A stretch of DNA of 64,000 nucleotides, from assembly GCA_029783825.1 (NCBI GenBank), contig JAREIK010001466.1, forward strand, positions 86,962 to 150,961. Reading direction: 5' to 3'. The position numbers were made by a program, and so were the translations under genes. Each line of letters opens with the position of its first letter. Position 1 is the stretch's first letter. Shown here one piece after another: positions 1 through 11,048 of this stretch. The notes beneath the pieces were generated by a model. It ran no database searches. It was given only the letters and a program-made list of their open reading frames with translations, and was not told the DNA's origin. Source of the stretch: Sapria himalayana (taxonomy: Eukaryota > Streptophyta > Magnoliopsida > Malpighiales > Rafflesiaceae).

Positions 1-1925
1 CAATCAATCTATCCATATATTTATTTTTTTATTTATCTGACTATCTATAAGTATAGATATCTATCATTATATCTATCAATCTATTAGCCTTTATATATAT
101 CTATCAATCAATCAATTTGTATATCTATCTATTTGTCTGTCAATCAATTAATCGATCATTCTATCTGTCTATCTATTTATCTCTCAATCAATCTATCAAT
201 CTATCTTATCTATCACTTCTATCTATCTATCTATCTATCTGTTTGTTTGTTATCTGTCAGTCAATCTGTATATGTATTTCCTTATCTTTCTATCTATATA
301 TCTATCTATTTGTCTATCTATCTTTATATCTATCTATCTTTCAATATGTCTGCCTGTCTATCTATCTACCTATCGATCTGTCTATCAATATATTAATCTA
401 TATGTCTATCTATATTTCTTTTTATTTATCTACCTATCTATATATCTATCTAGTTTTCTCTCTTTTTCTGTATCTATCTATATATCTATATGTCTATCTA
501 TTTGTCTATCTTTCTATTTATCTATCTATTTGTCTATCTATCTATCTATCTATTTATCTATAGGTCTATCTATTTATCTATTTATCTATCTTTCTGTCTA
601 TCTATCTGACTATCTATCTATCAATATTTCTAATAATCTTTCTATAAATCTAACTATCAATCTATGATTCAATCTATCTATTAATCTATCAAATTATTTG
701 TCTTTCAACCTATCTACATATCTATCTGTCAATCTATTTGTCTACCTATCTATCTATTAATATGTCTATCTATCTATCTGTTTATCTATCTATCTGTTTA
801 TCTATTTGTCTATCTATCTATCTATTTGTCTATCTATATATCCTTCTATCTATTTATGTATCTATATGTCTTTCTGTCTCTTTATCTCTTTTTCTATTTA
901 TCTGTATATCTATCTATCTATATATATCTCCATCAATCTAATATCTTTATCAATCTATCTTTGAATATATCTTTCTATCCATTTTCTATCTTTCTGTCGA
1001 TATATCTATATATCTACTAGTCTATTAATTTGTTTATAAATTTGTCTATCAATCTATCTATCATTCTATATATCAAAATTTTTAAAAATCTATCAATCTA
1101 TATATCTATCTAATTATCTATCTATATATCTATCTATCTATCTACTTATCTATCTATCAATTTGTCTATCTATATTTCTATCAATATGTCAATAAATCTT
1201 TCTATCAATCTATCTTTCTATCTTAACTATATATCTATATATCTATTTTTCTATCTATTAGTCTATCTAACAATCTATCTATTGATTTTTCTATCATTCT
1301 ATCTCTCTATCTATCACTCTTTATATATATATATATATATCTATCTATCTATTTGTCATTCTATCTATCATTCTATCTGTCATTCTATCTATCTATATAT
1401 CTATATTTCTATATATCTATCTATCTATTTGTCTATCTATTTGTCTGTCTATCTTTCTATGTATTTGTCTATCTATCGATATAACTATCTATTTATCAAT
1501 CTATTTATTTATCTATTTGTCTATATTTCTATCTAATAGTCTATCTATCTGTATATTAATTTGTCTTTTAGTTTATCTCACTATTTATATATCTTTCTAA
1601 CTATCTATTTATCTATCCGTCTATCTATCTATCTATATGTCTATCTATCTTTTTATCTATCTTTCTAACTTTTTGTCTATCCGTCTATCTATCTATCTAT
1701 ATGTCTATCTATCTTTTTATCTATTTTTCTATCTATCTATATATTTATCAATATGTCAATCTGTCTATCAATCTGTCTATCAATCTTTCTATCAATCTAT
1801 CTATCAATCTATCTATCTATATGCCTATCTATCTATCTATCTAACTATCAATCTATCTATCTATATATCTATTTTTATCTATTTATCTATCAATTTATTT
1901 GTCTATCTATCTATATAACTATATC
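1..1925 (+). repeat. Degenerate (TCTA)n satellite array, block 1
   Basis: The whole stretch is built from TCTA units with frequent TCAA, TTTA, TGTC and TATA variants. Because TCT-ATC-TAT-CTA contains no stop in any plus-strand frame, it produces long artefactual open frames rich in Ser-Ile-Tyr-Leu, while the minus strand is full of TAG stops. No gene is present. The array ends exactly at the CACTA terminus at 1926 and resumes at 14511, so it is one array interrupted by an insertion. Confidence 0.95.
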
Positions 1926-2340
1926 CACAACAAGAAAATATCAATTTAGCTCGGAAATTTGGCTAGGGATAAAATCCCTACCTAATTATCAAGGGATTAG
2001 CTAGGGAATATCAAATAATTTTTGATTTTACATTAAATTAAAATTTTGCAACAAATTAGTGATGGATTAGTAATGGAAATGTTCGATTGAAAATATTTTG
2101 TTGCTAATATTTTTGTAGATTTCTACACAAATAAAGAACAGAATTTAGCGATGGTATATCCCTATCTAATTAATTTGAGACTAAATCTATCGCTAAATAA
2201 TTATTTGAATTTTTTTTACTTTTTATATTTTAATGCAAGTGATTATTCCTTTAATTATATTTTTCACAAAATATATCCATTCAGCTAAGGATTTTACCCT
2301 AACTATTTGGGCTACGGATAATTTTCATCACTATTTTTTA
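1926..2340 (+). repeat. 5' terminal and subterminal repeats of CACTA element A
   Basis: Short motifs of the form TAGCTAGGGA or TTAGCGATGG recur in both orientations, for example near 1948, 1998, 2147 and 2280. In En/Spm elements such subterminal motifs bind the TNPA-type protein. The same motif set recurs at the ends of the other CACTA copies in this window. Confidence 0.75.
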
Positions 2341-3019
2341 ATGATTTAATATTTATTTATATTATTTATTTTAATTTTTAATTTAATTTTGTATATTAAA
2401 GATACGTATTCATTGGTCTATTGATGAGCGATCCTTGAGGGTCATATTCTCTTTGTATAATTATAAAAATAGGTTATTATAAACAAATAATTTAGAAAAT
2501 ATATAAATACAAAAAATTTAATATTAATAAAGACTACAATACTATTAATATATACTACAATAACTATTAATAAAGATAACAATAACATTAAATTATTATT
2601 TCTATAATTTTAAAATTTTTAAAGATATTTTAAAAACTAAATGAACATATATAAAAATTTTTACTAATAAAAAGATTAAATAATACATTGTATAATAAAA
2701 TATAATAATTAATGAAAAAACTAATAAATATTAATATTATTTTAACTATAAAAAATATTTTTATGCTTAAATGAAATTTTTTAAAAAATAATTACAAACA
2801 AATTTAAAAATGTTAAATTATAAAAAAAATTACCAATTTTTCATAATATTTAAATGAAAATAAATTGATATTTAAAGATAAATACAGAGATATTCGCCCC
2901 TATTAAAATTTATAAGAACTAAATAATTGAGTTAAATTTATCTCTAAAGTGCCCCCAATCCGAGCTGATCTTTAGAGCCAAAAATATTTTTTTATCTCTA
3001 AAGACTAGTAGAACTAGGT
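2341..3019 (+). other. AT-rich 5' non-coding region of CACTA element A
   Basis: No coding signal. The sequence is mostly A/T runs. The part around 2880-2990 resembles the 5' non-coding portions of the other CACTA copies (for example around 31150-31440). It leads directly into the TNP1-like remnant, so the TNP2 gene that lies between these parts in copies C and D is missing here. Confidence 0.5.
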
Positions 3020-4640
3020 ATAGAAATGTCTTGCCACACAGGAGGGTCAACGTCGAGCATTAAACATGCTCGATATTTGGTACAATTTTAAAATTTAAAA
3101 TATTTATATATTTAGTGGTTATTCTAATAGTCCAAATAAATCAAATTTGTACATGGTTTTATTAATTTTGTTAAAATTATTTAATATTTGTTATTTTTTA
3201 ACTTATAAATACATACTATAGGCCAGAGAATTGGGTCCTGATCCTAATTTTTATGAGATTTTCAGGAAGATGCATGTAAAGAAAGCGGATTGTCAGTTTG
3301 TTGACCAAAATTCTCAGATGATTACCATAAGAATCTATTATATTAATAAGATTTTATGATACTATAGTAAATTTTGAAAGTTATTTAGAATGCTAAATAT
3401 TAAATTTATTTTATGTACATCTAGAATAGTATTTTTCTCTATTTTATCACAAGAACTCATGGAGGAAAGTGTGACAGTTGCTTCTCAACATGTTGAGAGT
3501 TCTATGGATCTTCAACCAATTGACTTTGATCATATCTATTTGGAGCCATAGAAGGTCATAAGAAGCAGTGAGTGTTTGGCGTCGGCTTGAAGGGACTGAA
3601 ATTTTTTTGTAGCAGTCATGTTTCTAATTCAATTGTCACAACAAAGGTGGATGAGGTGGTCAAACAAAAAGTAATGGAAACAAATAAAAGTTTTGAAGTT
3701 ATGGAGACCAAAATGAAACAGAAGGATGAGCAGATATCTCATTTGAAAAAAGAAATGGAAAAAATAAAAGAAGTGGTATATGTGCAGATTAATCATTTGA
3801 AGGAAAAAATGCAATAAATTAAAGAAATGAATTATAAGATGAAAGAAATGAATGATGAGATGAAAGAAATTAAATATTTAATGCAACAACAGATGTACTA
3901 TATGGAGTCATAATTAGTGGCATTGATGCAATAGATAGCATTTCAAGATCCAACTGCAAAACTATGTAGGAGAGGCTGGCACAAATGCACCAACTAATAA
4001 TCAGGATGATTTTGTATCAGAATTATTTCTGAATAATTTATGATTTTTGTCTATGTATAGCTAAACAAGATGAGATTTTTTTAGAGGTATCATTTTTCTT
4101 TATTCTGGTTTTGTTCTTTGCTTTGCCGATTAACCTAATCATGAATCTTTGTAGGACATTTGATGTGAGAGTCATAAAAAAATTATGATTCAAATCCTTA
4201 AGACATTGCCACGGTCCTTCCTATGGATGGGTCCCATCTATATTGATCTCAGCTGGATCAAAGGAGGCTGAACTTCTATTATCTTTAATATTATTGAAAC
4301 ATTTTATTTTTGCAAACACACACTCTCTCTAAACATCATTGCTGGCCATCTTTTAGATATTTTTTGAAGTTGTATGACTATCAACTCATATTCATGTTTG
4401 TTCATGTCTATAAATATTATTTTTATATATCTATGAATATGTTTGTGTGTACCCAAATATTTTTGGTAGAGTTTTAGCCTATTATAGGTATATAAAAGGC
4501 TTGGCTGGTCCTCCTGGTTCTTGGAATAGCATGTTAGCTTCTAAAGTTGTGAGATGAACACAAAAATTCTAGTCCCACGCAGACATAAGTTTGTTCTTGA
4601 CACTCTTATTTCATGCAGATCTGCATTGTCACTATTTAGA
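3020..4640 (+). pseudogene. TNP1-like CACTA accessory protein (plant transposase, Ptta/En/Spm family), broken
   Basis: Reading across 3224-3330 gives ARELGPDPNFYEIFRKMHVK and then QFVDQNSQ, a typical core of the plant Ptta/En/Spm transposase family. The next exon-like part (about 3455-3600) has the acidic LMEESV and DHIYLEP segments that precede a glycine-rich motif in this family. From 3640 to 3900 a heptad-rich coiled coil (KQKDEQISHLKKEMEKIKEV) follows. Stops interrupt it, for example at 3550 and 3817. The order and sequence match the minus-strand copy at 21370-23000, including the non-coding tail at 4440-4640. In En/Spm this type of protein binds subterminal repeats and assists the transposase. 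It is certainly a pseudogene. Confidence 0.8.
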
Positions 4641-4699
4641 TCTACGACTACTTTTTATTGGTCAACAATTGAATTAAACTATTGAATTGTTAATTACCA

Positions 4700-5420
4700 T
4701 AATGATTGCTAATGAAATTTAAATAAATGTGTTCATTCAGGTTATTCTTTCCCATTTGCATGTTCGTAGTGTCAGGGATGACAAGCTGAACATGAGGCAC
4801 TATGGCTATCAATGGGGTTGTGGTGGGTCTCAATCTGCATGCTGTACAACTAGCCATCGATGTATCCCTTGCCGATGAGCATGAAATGAAGAGGAGTAAG
4901 AATAGTTGGGAGGACGGTGAGTCAAGGTGCCTTGCTATATGAAGTTTGCAAATTTTGTAGCCATTTACTTTTTTTTATATTTGGAAGACAAAACATCTAA
5001 TTTTTGACGTTTTGTTCCTCTTTTTTTCTTTGCATGTGTTTTTTTTATTGAGTGCAAAATGTTTTTAAGGAGTGCATAATGAATTGTTCTATTGTTAAGT
5101 TGATGCATACAATGAAGTGACGACCCTTACTTCAAACCAAGTGAAGAACCATATGGCAGCAGAAACTATAGGGTTGATGTACTAATACGATGAAGCTAAG
5201 CAATCAAAATCATTGGTGCAAGCACACGGAGAGGGGAAGAAACATTCTAAAAAAACTACATGGGAGCATGGTGATGCAAGGCGTGGTGGGGCAGAGCAAC
5301 CCCCTTATAGGCCTTGGGAGCAAGAGAGAGTTCTGGTTGTGGCAAGGCAATGTGGAAACTTTGATGCGCTAAACCTAGCTCTTGGCTTGTCTTCCAAGTT
5401 TTCCACTAAGAGTTTTTAGA
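4700..5420 (+). other. Exon-like segments of unrecognised origin (possible captured gene)
   Basis: This stretch is richer in G and C than its surroundings. From 4802 an open frame MAINGVVVGLNLHAVQLAID runs to a GTGAGT-like donor at about 4918. A second stretch from 5100 to 5418 is open except for one stop near 5183, and encodes a Lys/Gly/Glu-rich part followed by PPYRPWEQERVLVVARQCGN. I do not recognise either protein. Position inside element A between the TNP1 remnant and captured SmF exons makes another captured host-gene fragment plausible, but this is inference. Confidence 0.35.
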
Positions 5421-5519
5421 TAAATTTTCAAAAATTTAATTAATATTCACATATCTTATTAATGTTGATAATGTTGTTTTGTGCATTCTTTGTGAAGTAT
5501 AAATGGGATAATACTTTAC

Positions 5520-5700
5520 CTATTTTTCTATATCTATATCTATACCTGATGTTCTATATCTATAAGACATCCATATATATTGAAGTGTATATGTATATAT
5601 ACTATAGTATATATGTGCATATATACTTAGTATATCTACATATACAATCTAATATTATATGTACATATATACTATATATAATTATCTTATTGATGAGTAT
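5520..5700. repeat. Short palindromic TATATGTACATATATAC minisatellite
   Basis: Units of about 16-20 bp centred on GTAC or CTATAG, such as ATATACTATAGTATATATG, repeat imperfectly. The same repeat class occupies 19920-21090, 47520-48220 and 48650-49430, always in a CACTA copy downstream of the TNP1 region. This is the shortest of the four blocks. Confidence 0.7.
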
Positions 5701-7244
5701 GATGATTGTGATATTGCTTATGTTTTGCTGGGTGCCATGTTCTCTACTTTATCAATTGATACGTTGTTCTATTGATAGCTTTTTGGAAAAAGAATTAGCA
5801 TGTCTTACACATTGAGGTATGCCAAGCACACACAGGTACACATCGAGAGTGTAATAGATATTATTCATCATGTGAGTTGCCCTAATTAAAATAACATGTT
5901 ATATAAGGGCATTGTTTGTATGAGGTTATTCAGCAAGTGTATTATATTTATTTTATGTTGTGTGATTTAATGTTTTTCATGGTATCAAAATCTACCTAAT
6001 GGAAAGCTAAACTCTAGGGGTGTGTGTGTTGGAAAGAGCTGTAAAACCCTAGAAGGAGTGCATCCACTATACACTAGCTACCATGATTACCCATGCATTG
6101 TGTGCTATGCAAATCTTCATATGCTCGCTGTATGTAATCAAAACCATCGCACTCCCACTGTGTGTTATTGAAATCATTGTTCACAAGGTTTAAGCCTCGA
6201 TTCCAACTACATCAATGCCATATGTGACCCATAGGGGTGGATGTTGCTGAATCTGAGTTTTATGAGCTAGATCAGATACTCCACGACCCCAAATACAAGC
6301 AAGAGGTAAGCTGTTGATTTCTCAATGAGCTCATAACAGGCTTGGCATAGCATTGAGTTTTGAAAGTTTTTGTTTTTTTTTAATTTTATTTGGTTGCTTG
6401 GATAGGGCGTAGACCCTTCTTATCAAGGAGAACCAAATTGCATCATGACAAACTGAATGCATTGAAACTGTGAAATTGTGCATTGAAGTTGGATGGTCTA
6501 TTATAATGGAAATGGAGTACATGTAAGACATCTACTTGAACATCATATAGGTGATTTGACAAGCATCCTGAAGAAGTATATTTGGTATTCTTGTTGATTG
6601 AACTTAGGTTCTTATGGTTAGAGTAATGTTTATACCTGATAGTGTTGAGATAAGATTTCATTGATGATGATAATGAGAGGTTGGGGGAAATTTTATATGA
6701 AGTAGTAATCAAGTTTTCTTATATAATTTTTTGTGTACACGAGATATTCATAGATTTTTTTCTTTCATGAAATTTATTAATACTAGCGTTTAATTTCTCA
6801 TGCATCAAAGGAAGATTAACTATTCATGCTTACAACCATCAAATATTCTTTCAAATGGTCATTTATTTTTCATAAAAAAGTTTTCTTATAGTTTTCTCAA
6901 GGAAAAAGCATAATATTAAATTTTAGATCATGTGGGATATGTAGATTAGAAAAAAAATTTGATTTATGGTAATGACCATTTCTATGCATCAATTGTTCAA
7001 TTCAACTAGAAAGGTGTAATATATGGACAAGATAAATAAATATGAGAAGATAGAAAAATAGTGTGCACATGTGTGTATGTGCGCGTGTGTGTTTTGACAC
7101 ATATAGTTATACTATATTCATGCTGTATGCATGTATATTGCATAAATACATGCCTATCCATTTTTAAGAAAATGTAGATAAATATCTAATGCATACGTGC
7201 ATGATAGCACCATTGATTAGTTTTTTTATTACTGAATGTTGTAG
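5701..7244 (+). other. Mostly non-coding interior of element A, with small exon-like pieces
   Basis: Two short open pieces end at plausible splice donors. At 5790-5868 the frame MSYTLRYAKHTQVHIESVID ends before GTGAGT. At about 6237-6311 the frame VDVAESEFYELDQILHDPKY ends before GTAAGC. I cannot assign either to a family. Between them, and from 6320 to 7200, I see only AT-rich sequence with a TG-rich tract near 7060-7095. Confidence 0.35.
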
Positions 7245-7439
7245 ACAATCCACGCTAATCCCAAGCCTTTTCTTAACAACTTGGCTGGGAAGACGGTCAT
7301 TGTAAAACTCAAGTGGGGAATGGAATACAAAGGTGAGCAACCTTGTGTTTTTTTCCTATGCATTGCATTTTTTTTCATTTTTTTTCTTTGGCTTCTTTTA
7401 GGTTTCTTTGCTTCGGTGGACTCTTATATGAACCTACTA
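7245..7439 (+). pseudogene. Captured fragment of small nuclear ribonucleoprotein F (SmF, LSM domain)
   Basis: Exon 1 (7245-7332) follows a TTGTAG acceptor and encodes [20 protein letters not shown] then GMEYK, the Sm1 motif region of SmF. A 69-bp GT-AG intron (7333-7401) follows. Exon 2 (7402-7439) encodes [12 protein letters not shown], matching the conserved VSVDSYMNL of SmF. The rest of the Sm fold, including the Sm2 motif, is absent. SmF is a subunit of the heptameric Sm ring on spliceosomal snRNAs. The intact intron shows capture at the DNA level, not from mRNA. Upstream intron sequence also seems to have been carried along. It lies in a transposon and cannot encode a working subunit. 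Confidence 0.85.
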
Positions 7440-7651
7440 GTGTACAAAAATTCAATACCATGCAACCTGTTGTATTTTAACTTCCATTTCCCATTTTGTT
7501 TGGCACTTTATAATGAGTTTTATATGAAAATAATACATTTTAAATAAAAAATCCAAAATATAATGCTAGTTTGAAAAATATTATCAAACTAATACATTTG
7601 GAAACAACGTGGAAATGTGTGTCGTTATAAACGATTGTCATTACCACCCTA
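7440..7651. other. AT-rich spacer between captured gene fragments
   Basis: No coding signal. This is probably intron of the captured SmF piece grading into the sequence that begins the duplicated SMXL segment. Confidence 0.4.
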
Positions 7652-8092
7652 TTAATTTTAAAAATCAAAGGTGGCATTTTGAATGCTACCTATTAAATTT
7701 TAAAAATTTTAAATGTAGGCATTGGGAATAATGGGAGAGTGTGTGGAATCCAACTTAGTGAAAAACAAGGATGAACAAGCCGTATCCATGGATATTTGTT
7801 CCAGAAGTACATCCACCGCTATGGCTGCCACTACAAATATCACTCTAGTTCTCAGGAATTCATAAGAATCCATAAAACCTCTCACCACATCCAACTCTTA
7901 TCCTCCTTCATTTCTTTCTTTCAATCAATTTGAACCATTGGGGAGGGACTTAAGCTCACCATTAGAAACACTGACAAAGGCTGAAGATGTGATCAGAGTT
8001 TTACCGGTGATGGAGAGAGAAAAAAAACATAGTGATTATGAAAGAGAATGTGGCAAGCATAGAGAGCATAGTCAGAGGAGTGAGGGAGAAAC
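7652..8092 (+). repeat. Tandem duplication of captured SMXL segment, copy 1
   Basis: This segment is repeated about 500-510 bp further on at 8152-8601. Shared landmarks include AAAATCAAAGG, TTTGTTCCAGAAGTACATCC-like sequence, CAATTTGAACCATT and AACATAGTGATTATG. Copy 1 carries more frame breaks (a stop at about 7864) than copy 2. The duplication covers the N-terminal-domain part of the captured SMXL gene. A partial third echo (GAGCATAGTCAGAGGATAGC) lies in the junction at 8093-8151. Confidence 0.85.
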
Positions 8093-8151
8093 TTTTTAAA
8101 TGCTAGCAGAGCATAGTCAGAGGATAGCGTAGTTAGAGGAGCAATGCTATT

Positions 8152-9858
8152 GAATTTTTAAAAATCAAAGGCCAGCATTATGAATGATGGCTATTAAATT
8201 TTAAAAATTTTTAAATGGAGGCATTGAGAAAGACGAGAGAGTGTATGGCATCCAACCTAGTGATAAAAAAGGTTGAACAAACCATATTTGTGAATATTTG
8301 TTCCAGACGTACATCCACCACATTGGCTGCTATTGCAAATATCACTCTAGTTCTCCCTAATGCATACCTGAAAGAAGCCATAAAACCTCTTACCATAGCC
8401 AACTCATCTCCTCCTCAATTTCTCTCTTTTAGTCAATTTGAACCATTAGGAAATGACTTAAGCTCGCCATTAGAAACACTGACAAATATTGAAGATGTGA
8501 TGAGAGTTTTCCTGGTGATGGAGAGTAAGAAAAAAAACATAGTGATTATGGGAGAGTGTGTGGCAAGCATAGAGAGCATAGTCAGAGGAGTGTGGGAGAA
8601 AATGGAAATGGTTAGATTAGTAACATTTCCTCTGTTCACTTTAAGGAATCTTTAAAAAGTAGATATTTGCCAAAAATTTATGCAGCTTAAGTGCATCGTA
8701 GATGGTTATTTGAGTAGAGAAGTTGTTTTATATTTGGGCGATCTTAAATGGGTCTCTGATATCAAGCTTAATTATATTTGGCAAGCAGGTACCAACATTA
8801 CAGAGTACATTATCACAGAGATGCAAAGTCTGATCTACGAAATAGGCGACGAGGTTGGAAGAGTATGGTTCATGGGAATCGCCACATTCCAAACTTACAT
8901 TAAGTGTAAAGCAGGCGTTCCCTCTATGGAGACTATTTGGGAACTTTATCCAGTCACTGTTCTAGTTGAAAGCTTGAATCTTAGCCTCAATCTCAAAGGG
9001 CAAAATGAATCTTTTTTTTTACTTTTTTCTCTCAAATTTCTTTAGTGCGATATATGAATCATATATGCTACCCATCAATGACTCAACAACACACCCACAA
9101 AGGCACACACAAACACATACACCCACACACTTATCCATATCTACTCTCGAGTCAACTATTCTATATAAGCATGCATAAACACTTCATATTTCACTAGTCG
9201 TGCATTTGACGATGTTTTAAAAAAGAAGAAAAATGGGTGCAAGAGCAAAACATTTACATGTGAGAGTGGCTCTGGTTGGAAAAAGATCGAATCTGGATTA
9301 CTTACAAAAAGCGCAACATGCAACCCTAATTGCTCCATTAACCTCGACAAATAATCTCAAGTTCAAAACCATGAGTTCATTTCTGCAGGTTATGCATGCT
9401 CTAGTTTATTGTCATGGCTCCAATAGTATAAAGAAGAAAAGAGGGGCAATGATAAGGTACCTATTTGTTTTATTAAATATGAAAATTGGCATTGTCATAC
9501 TCGAATGTATCTATATCCTTTTCCTCCTATTAAATGATTTGTTTTTTTTTCTTTAATCAAGATTTAGAGTGAACCATTCAACTTCAACAAATCAAGGGAT
9601 GCTTGCCACGAGTGGCTTCTCCATTTCAATCCAAAAAAAACCATCAAGTTAAATTCATCTTCTTCATCTTTAGTTTCTACATCATCTCTTGATCAAACCA
9701 CCAACTTAACTTGGCCGCTCACTTAGAAATCTATATGGCCAAGATGCAATATTGAAAGTAGAAATGATTCCAAACTGGATCTTGTGTCAAACCCAAATTC
9801 AAGCCCGAATTTGGCATCATCAAGTGAGGCAGACATTGATGAAGATCTTGATTTTTAA
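8152..9858 (+). pseudogene. Captured fragment of a SMAX1-LIKE (SMXL4/5-type, Clp ATPase-related) gene
   Basis: From 8215 the frame resembles the SMXL Clp-N region, then EDVMRVFLVMESKKKNIVIM GECV fits the conserved VMRV-K-KKRNPVLVGD segment. After a short break the frame at 8680-9045 gives REVVLYLGDLKWVSD, GRVWFMGIATFQTYIKCKAG and PSMETIWELYPVTV, very close to the SMXL pattern VVLYLGDLKW, then GIATFQTYMRCK and PSLETLW. Further on, 9650-9858 has a Ser-rich stretch, a WPLT remnant and NPNSSPNLASSSEADI, like the NSNPNSSPNSASSSD segment of SMXL4/5. Frames change between parts and stops occur (about 9725). SMXL proteins are nuclear repressors related to ClpB. This copy lacks the C-terminal ATPase half and is non-functional. 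A second partial copy of its first third lies at 7652-8092. Confidence 0.8.
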
Positions 9859-9863
9859 AATTC

Positions 9864-9914
9864 AATAGCATGGCAATGCCTGTCATTAACAAAGATGCCC
9901 ATTACCATGCTATT
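9864..9914. repeat. Short inverted repeat (15-bp arms)
   Basis: AATAGCATGGCAATG at 9864-9878 pairs with CATTACCATGCTATT at 9900-9914, 14 of 15 positions, with a 21-base loop. It sits directly after the captured SMXL fragment. It may be chance or the remnant of a small foldback element. Confidence 0.5.
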
Positions 9915-10249
9915 TCTAGATGCACTAGTTTGGTAATATTTTTCAAACAAGCATCATATTTTGGAATTTTTATTTAAAACATATTATTTCCATACAAAAC
10001 TCCTTTTTAACTTTCTTATAATTAACCATGGACTGATGCATGAAGTTGAGCAACATAGAAGAATATGTTGATGGTAGTTCACTAGAAATCATGGAGAAAT
10101 CTTGATTCGGTAATTTAAAAATAAGCTCATGATTATCTCGTTGTATGAAATTTCTTGCAAATAGCTGTTGGTGTTGCATGCACTAGTCTAAATGTTTATT
10201 AGTGACATTGTGTTGTGTTCTTTATTGGTTTGTAAAATATAGTATATAT
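9915..10249. other. Non-coding interior of element A
   Basis: AT-rich sequence; I see no coding or repeat signal. From about 10250 it becomes similar to the reverse complement of 21070-21270 in element C, marking the return to CACTA-derived sequence after the captured segment. Confidence 0.4.
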
Positions 10250-11048
10250 TGCTCCATGTGCAGGTGTAACAATGTTCTCTATTTGCGTGGAGTACTAAAT
10301 GACAAAGAACTAGAAAATGCCGACCATGCCTGAAAGACCTATATGTGTGTTTTTAATCCCTAAATTATTTCTTTCTATTGACTTTGATGGTATGTGTATT
10401 AGCATGAAAGTACATGTGTTTGTGTTTACACACACACAAATACACATACATACATGCACAAGTATACATACATGCAACTGATCGCAAGGTTAAAAAAAGT
10501 GTTGTTGGAAGTGCAGCTAGATACAAGAAGGGCATTGGGAGAAAAAAGGAAGGAGTTAGAGGTGGAGAGGAAATCCAGACTAGAACTAAAGGAAGAAATG
10601 CATATGGCCATGGAGGGACATGCTCAGGTTCTAGATTAGTATGTAGATCTTGAGGAAGTGGGGGCAAGAAAGCAATGTCAATTTCACAGACAGATTATAC
10701 TTTATGCACTGTCATTAGATACATTGATGAAGGATAAGATGTAATCAAGTTTTGTTATGTTTCTGTTTTAACTATGTAACATATTATATCAAAATATTTT
10801 ATTAATTATTATTTTTTGTTAATTATAAACAATGGTTCATGGTTTATATTTTATAAAAATATGTAATTAAATTTTATGTAAAAAATTAAAAATGTGAAAA
10901 TAATTTTGGAATGAATAAAGCTAGAGATTTTTCCGTCGCTAATTTAGCTAGGGAATTTTCCCTCGACAATTTAACTAGGGAATTTTCTATTGCTAATTTT
11001 GTTAGGAAAAATATTTAATCTTTAATTTTTGTGACAAGTACTATAGAT
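10250..11048 (+). other. CACTA element A 3' region with a coiled-coil frame, UTR-like block and subterminal repeats (part 1)
   Basis: 10250-10430 matches element C (reverse complement of about 21100-21270). An open frame at 10454-10639 encodes a charged helix (KRKELEVERKSRLELKEEMH) that looks like a coiled coil; its family is unknown. The block with AGATTATACTTTATGCACT near 10690 is shared with copies C (about 19690) and D (about 48430 and 49640) and resembles a 3' end of the TNP1 gene. From 10915 the subterminal motif TAGCTAGGGAATTTTCCCT recurs. The region is interrupted at 11049 by the hAT element. Confidence 0.65.

Noticed and set aside
1..1925. Many long plus-strand open frames rich in Ser-Ile-Tyr-Leu in all array blocks (also 14511-16584, 29187-31144, 57126-64000)
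   Set aside because: A TCTA repeat reads SIYL in every plus frame and has no stops, so the frames follow from the repeat. They overlap in several frames at once and show no gene features.
5790..5868. Possible kinesin-like segment (TLRYAKHTQ)
   Set aside because: The resemblance to a kinesin TLRYA motif is only a few residues and the following sequence does not fit.
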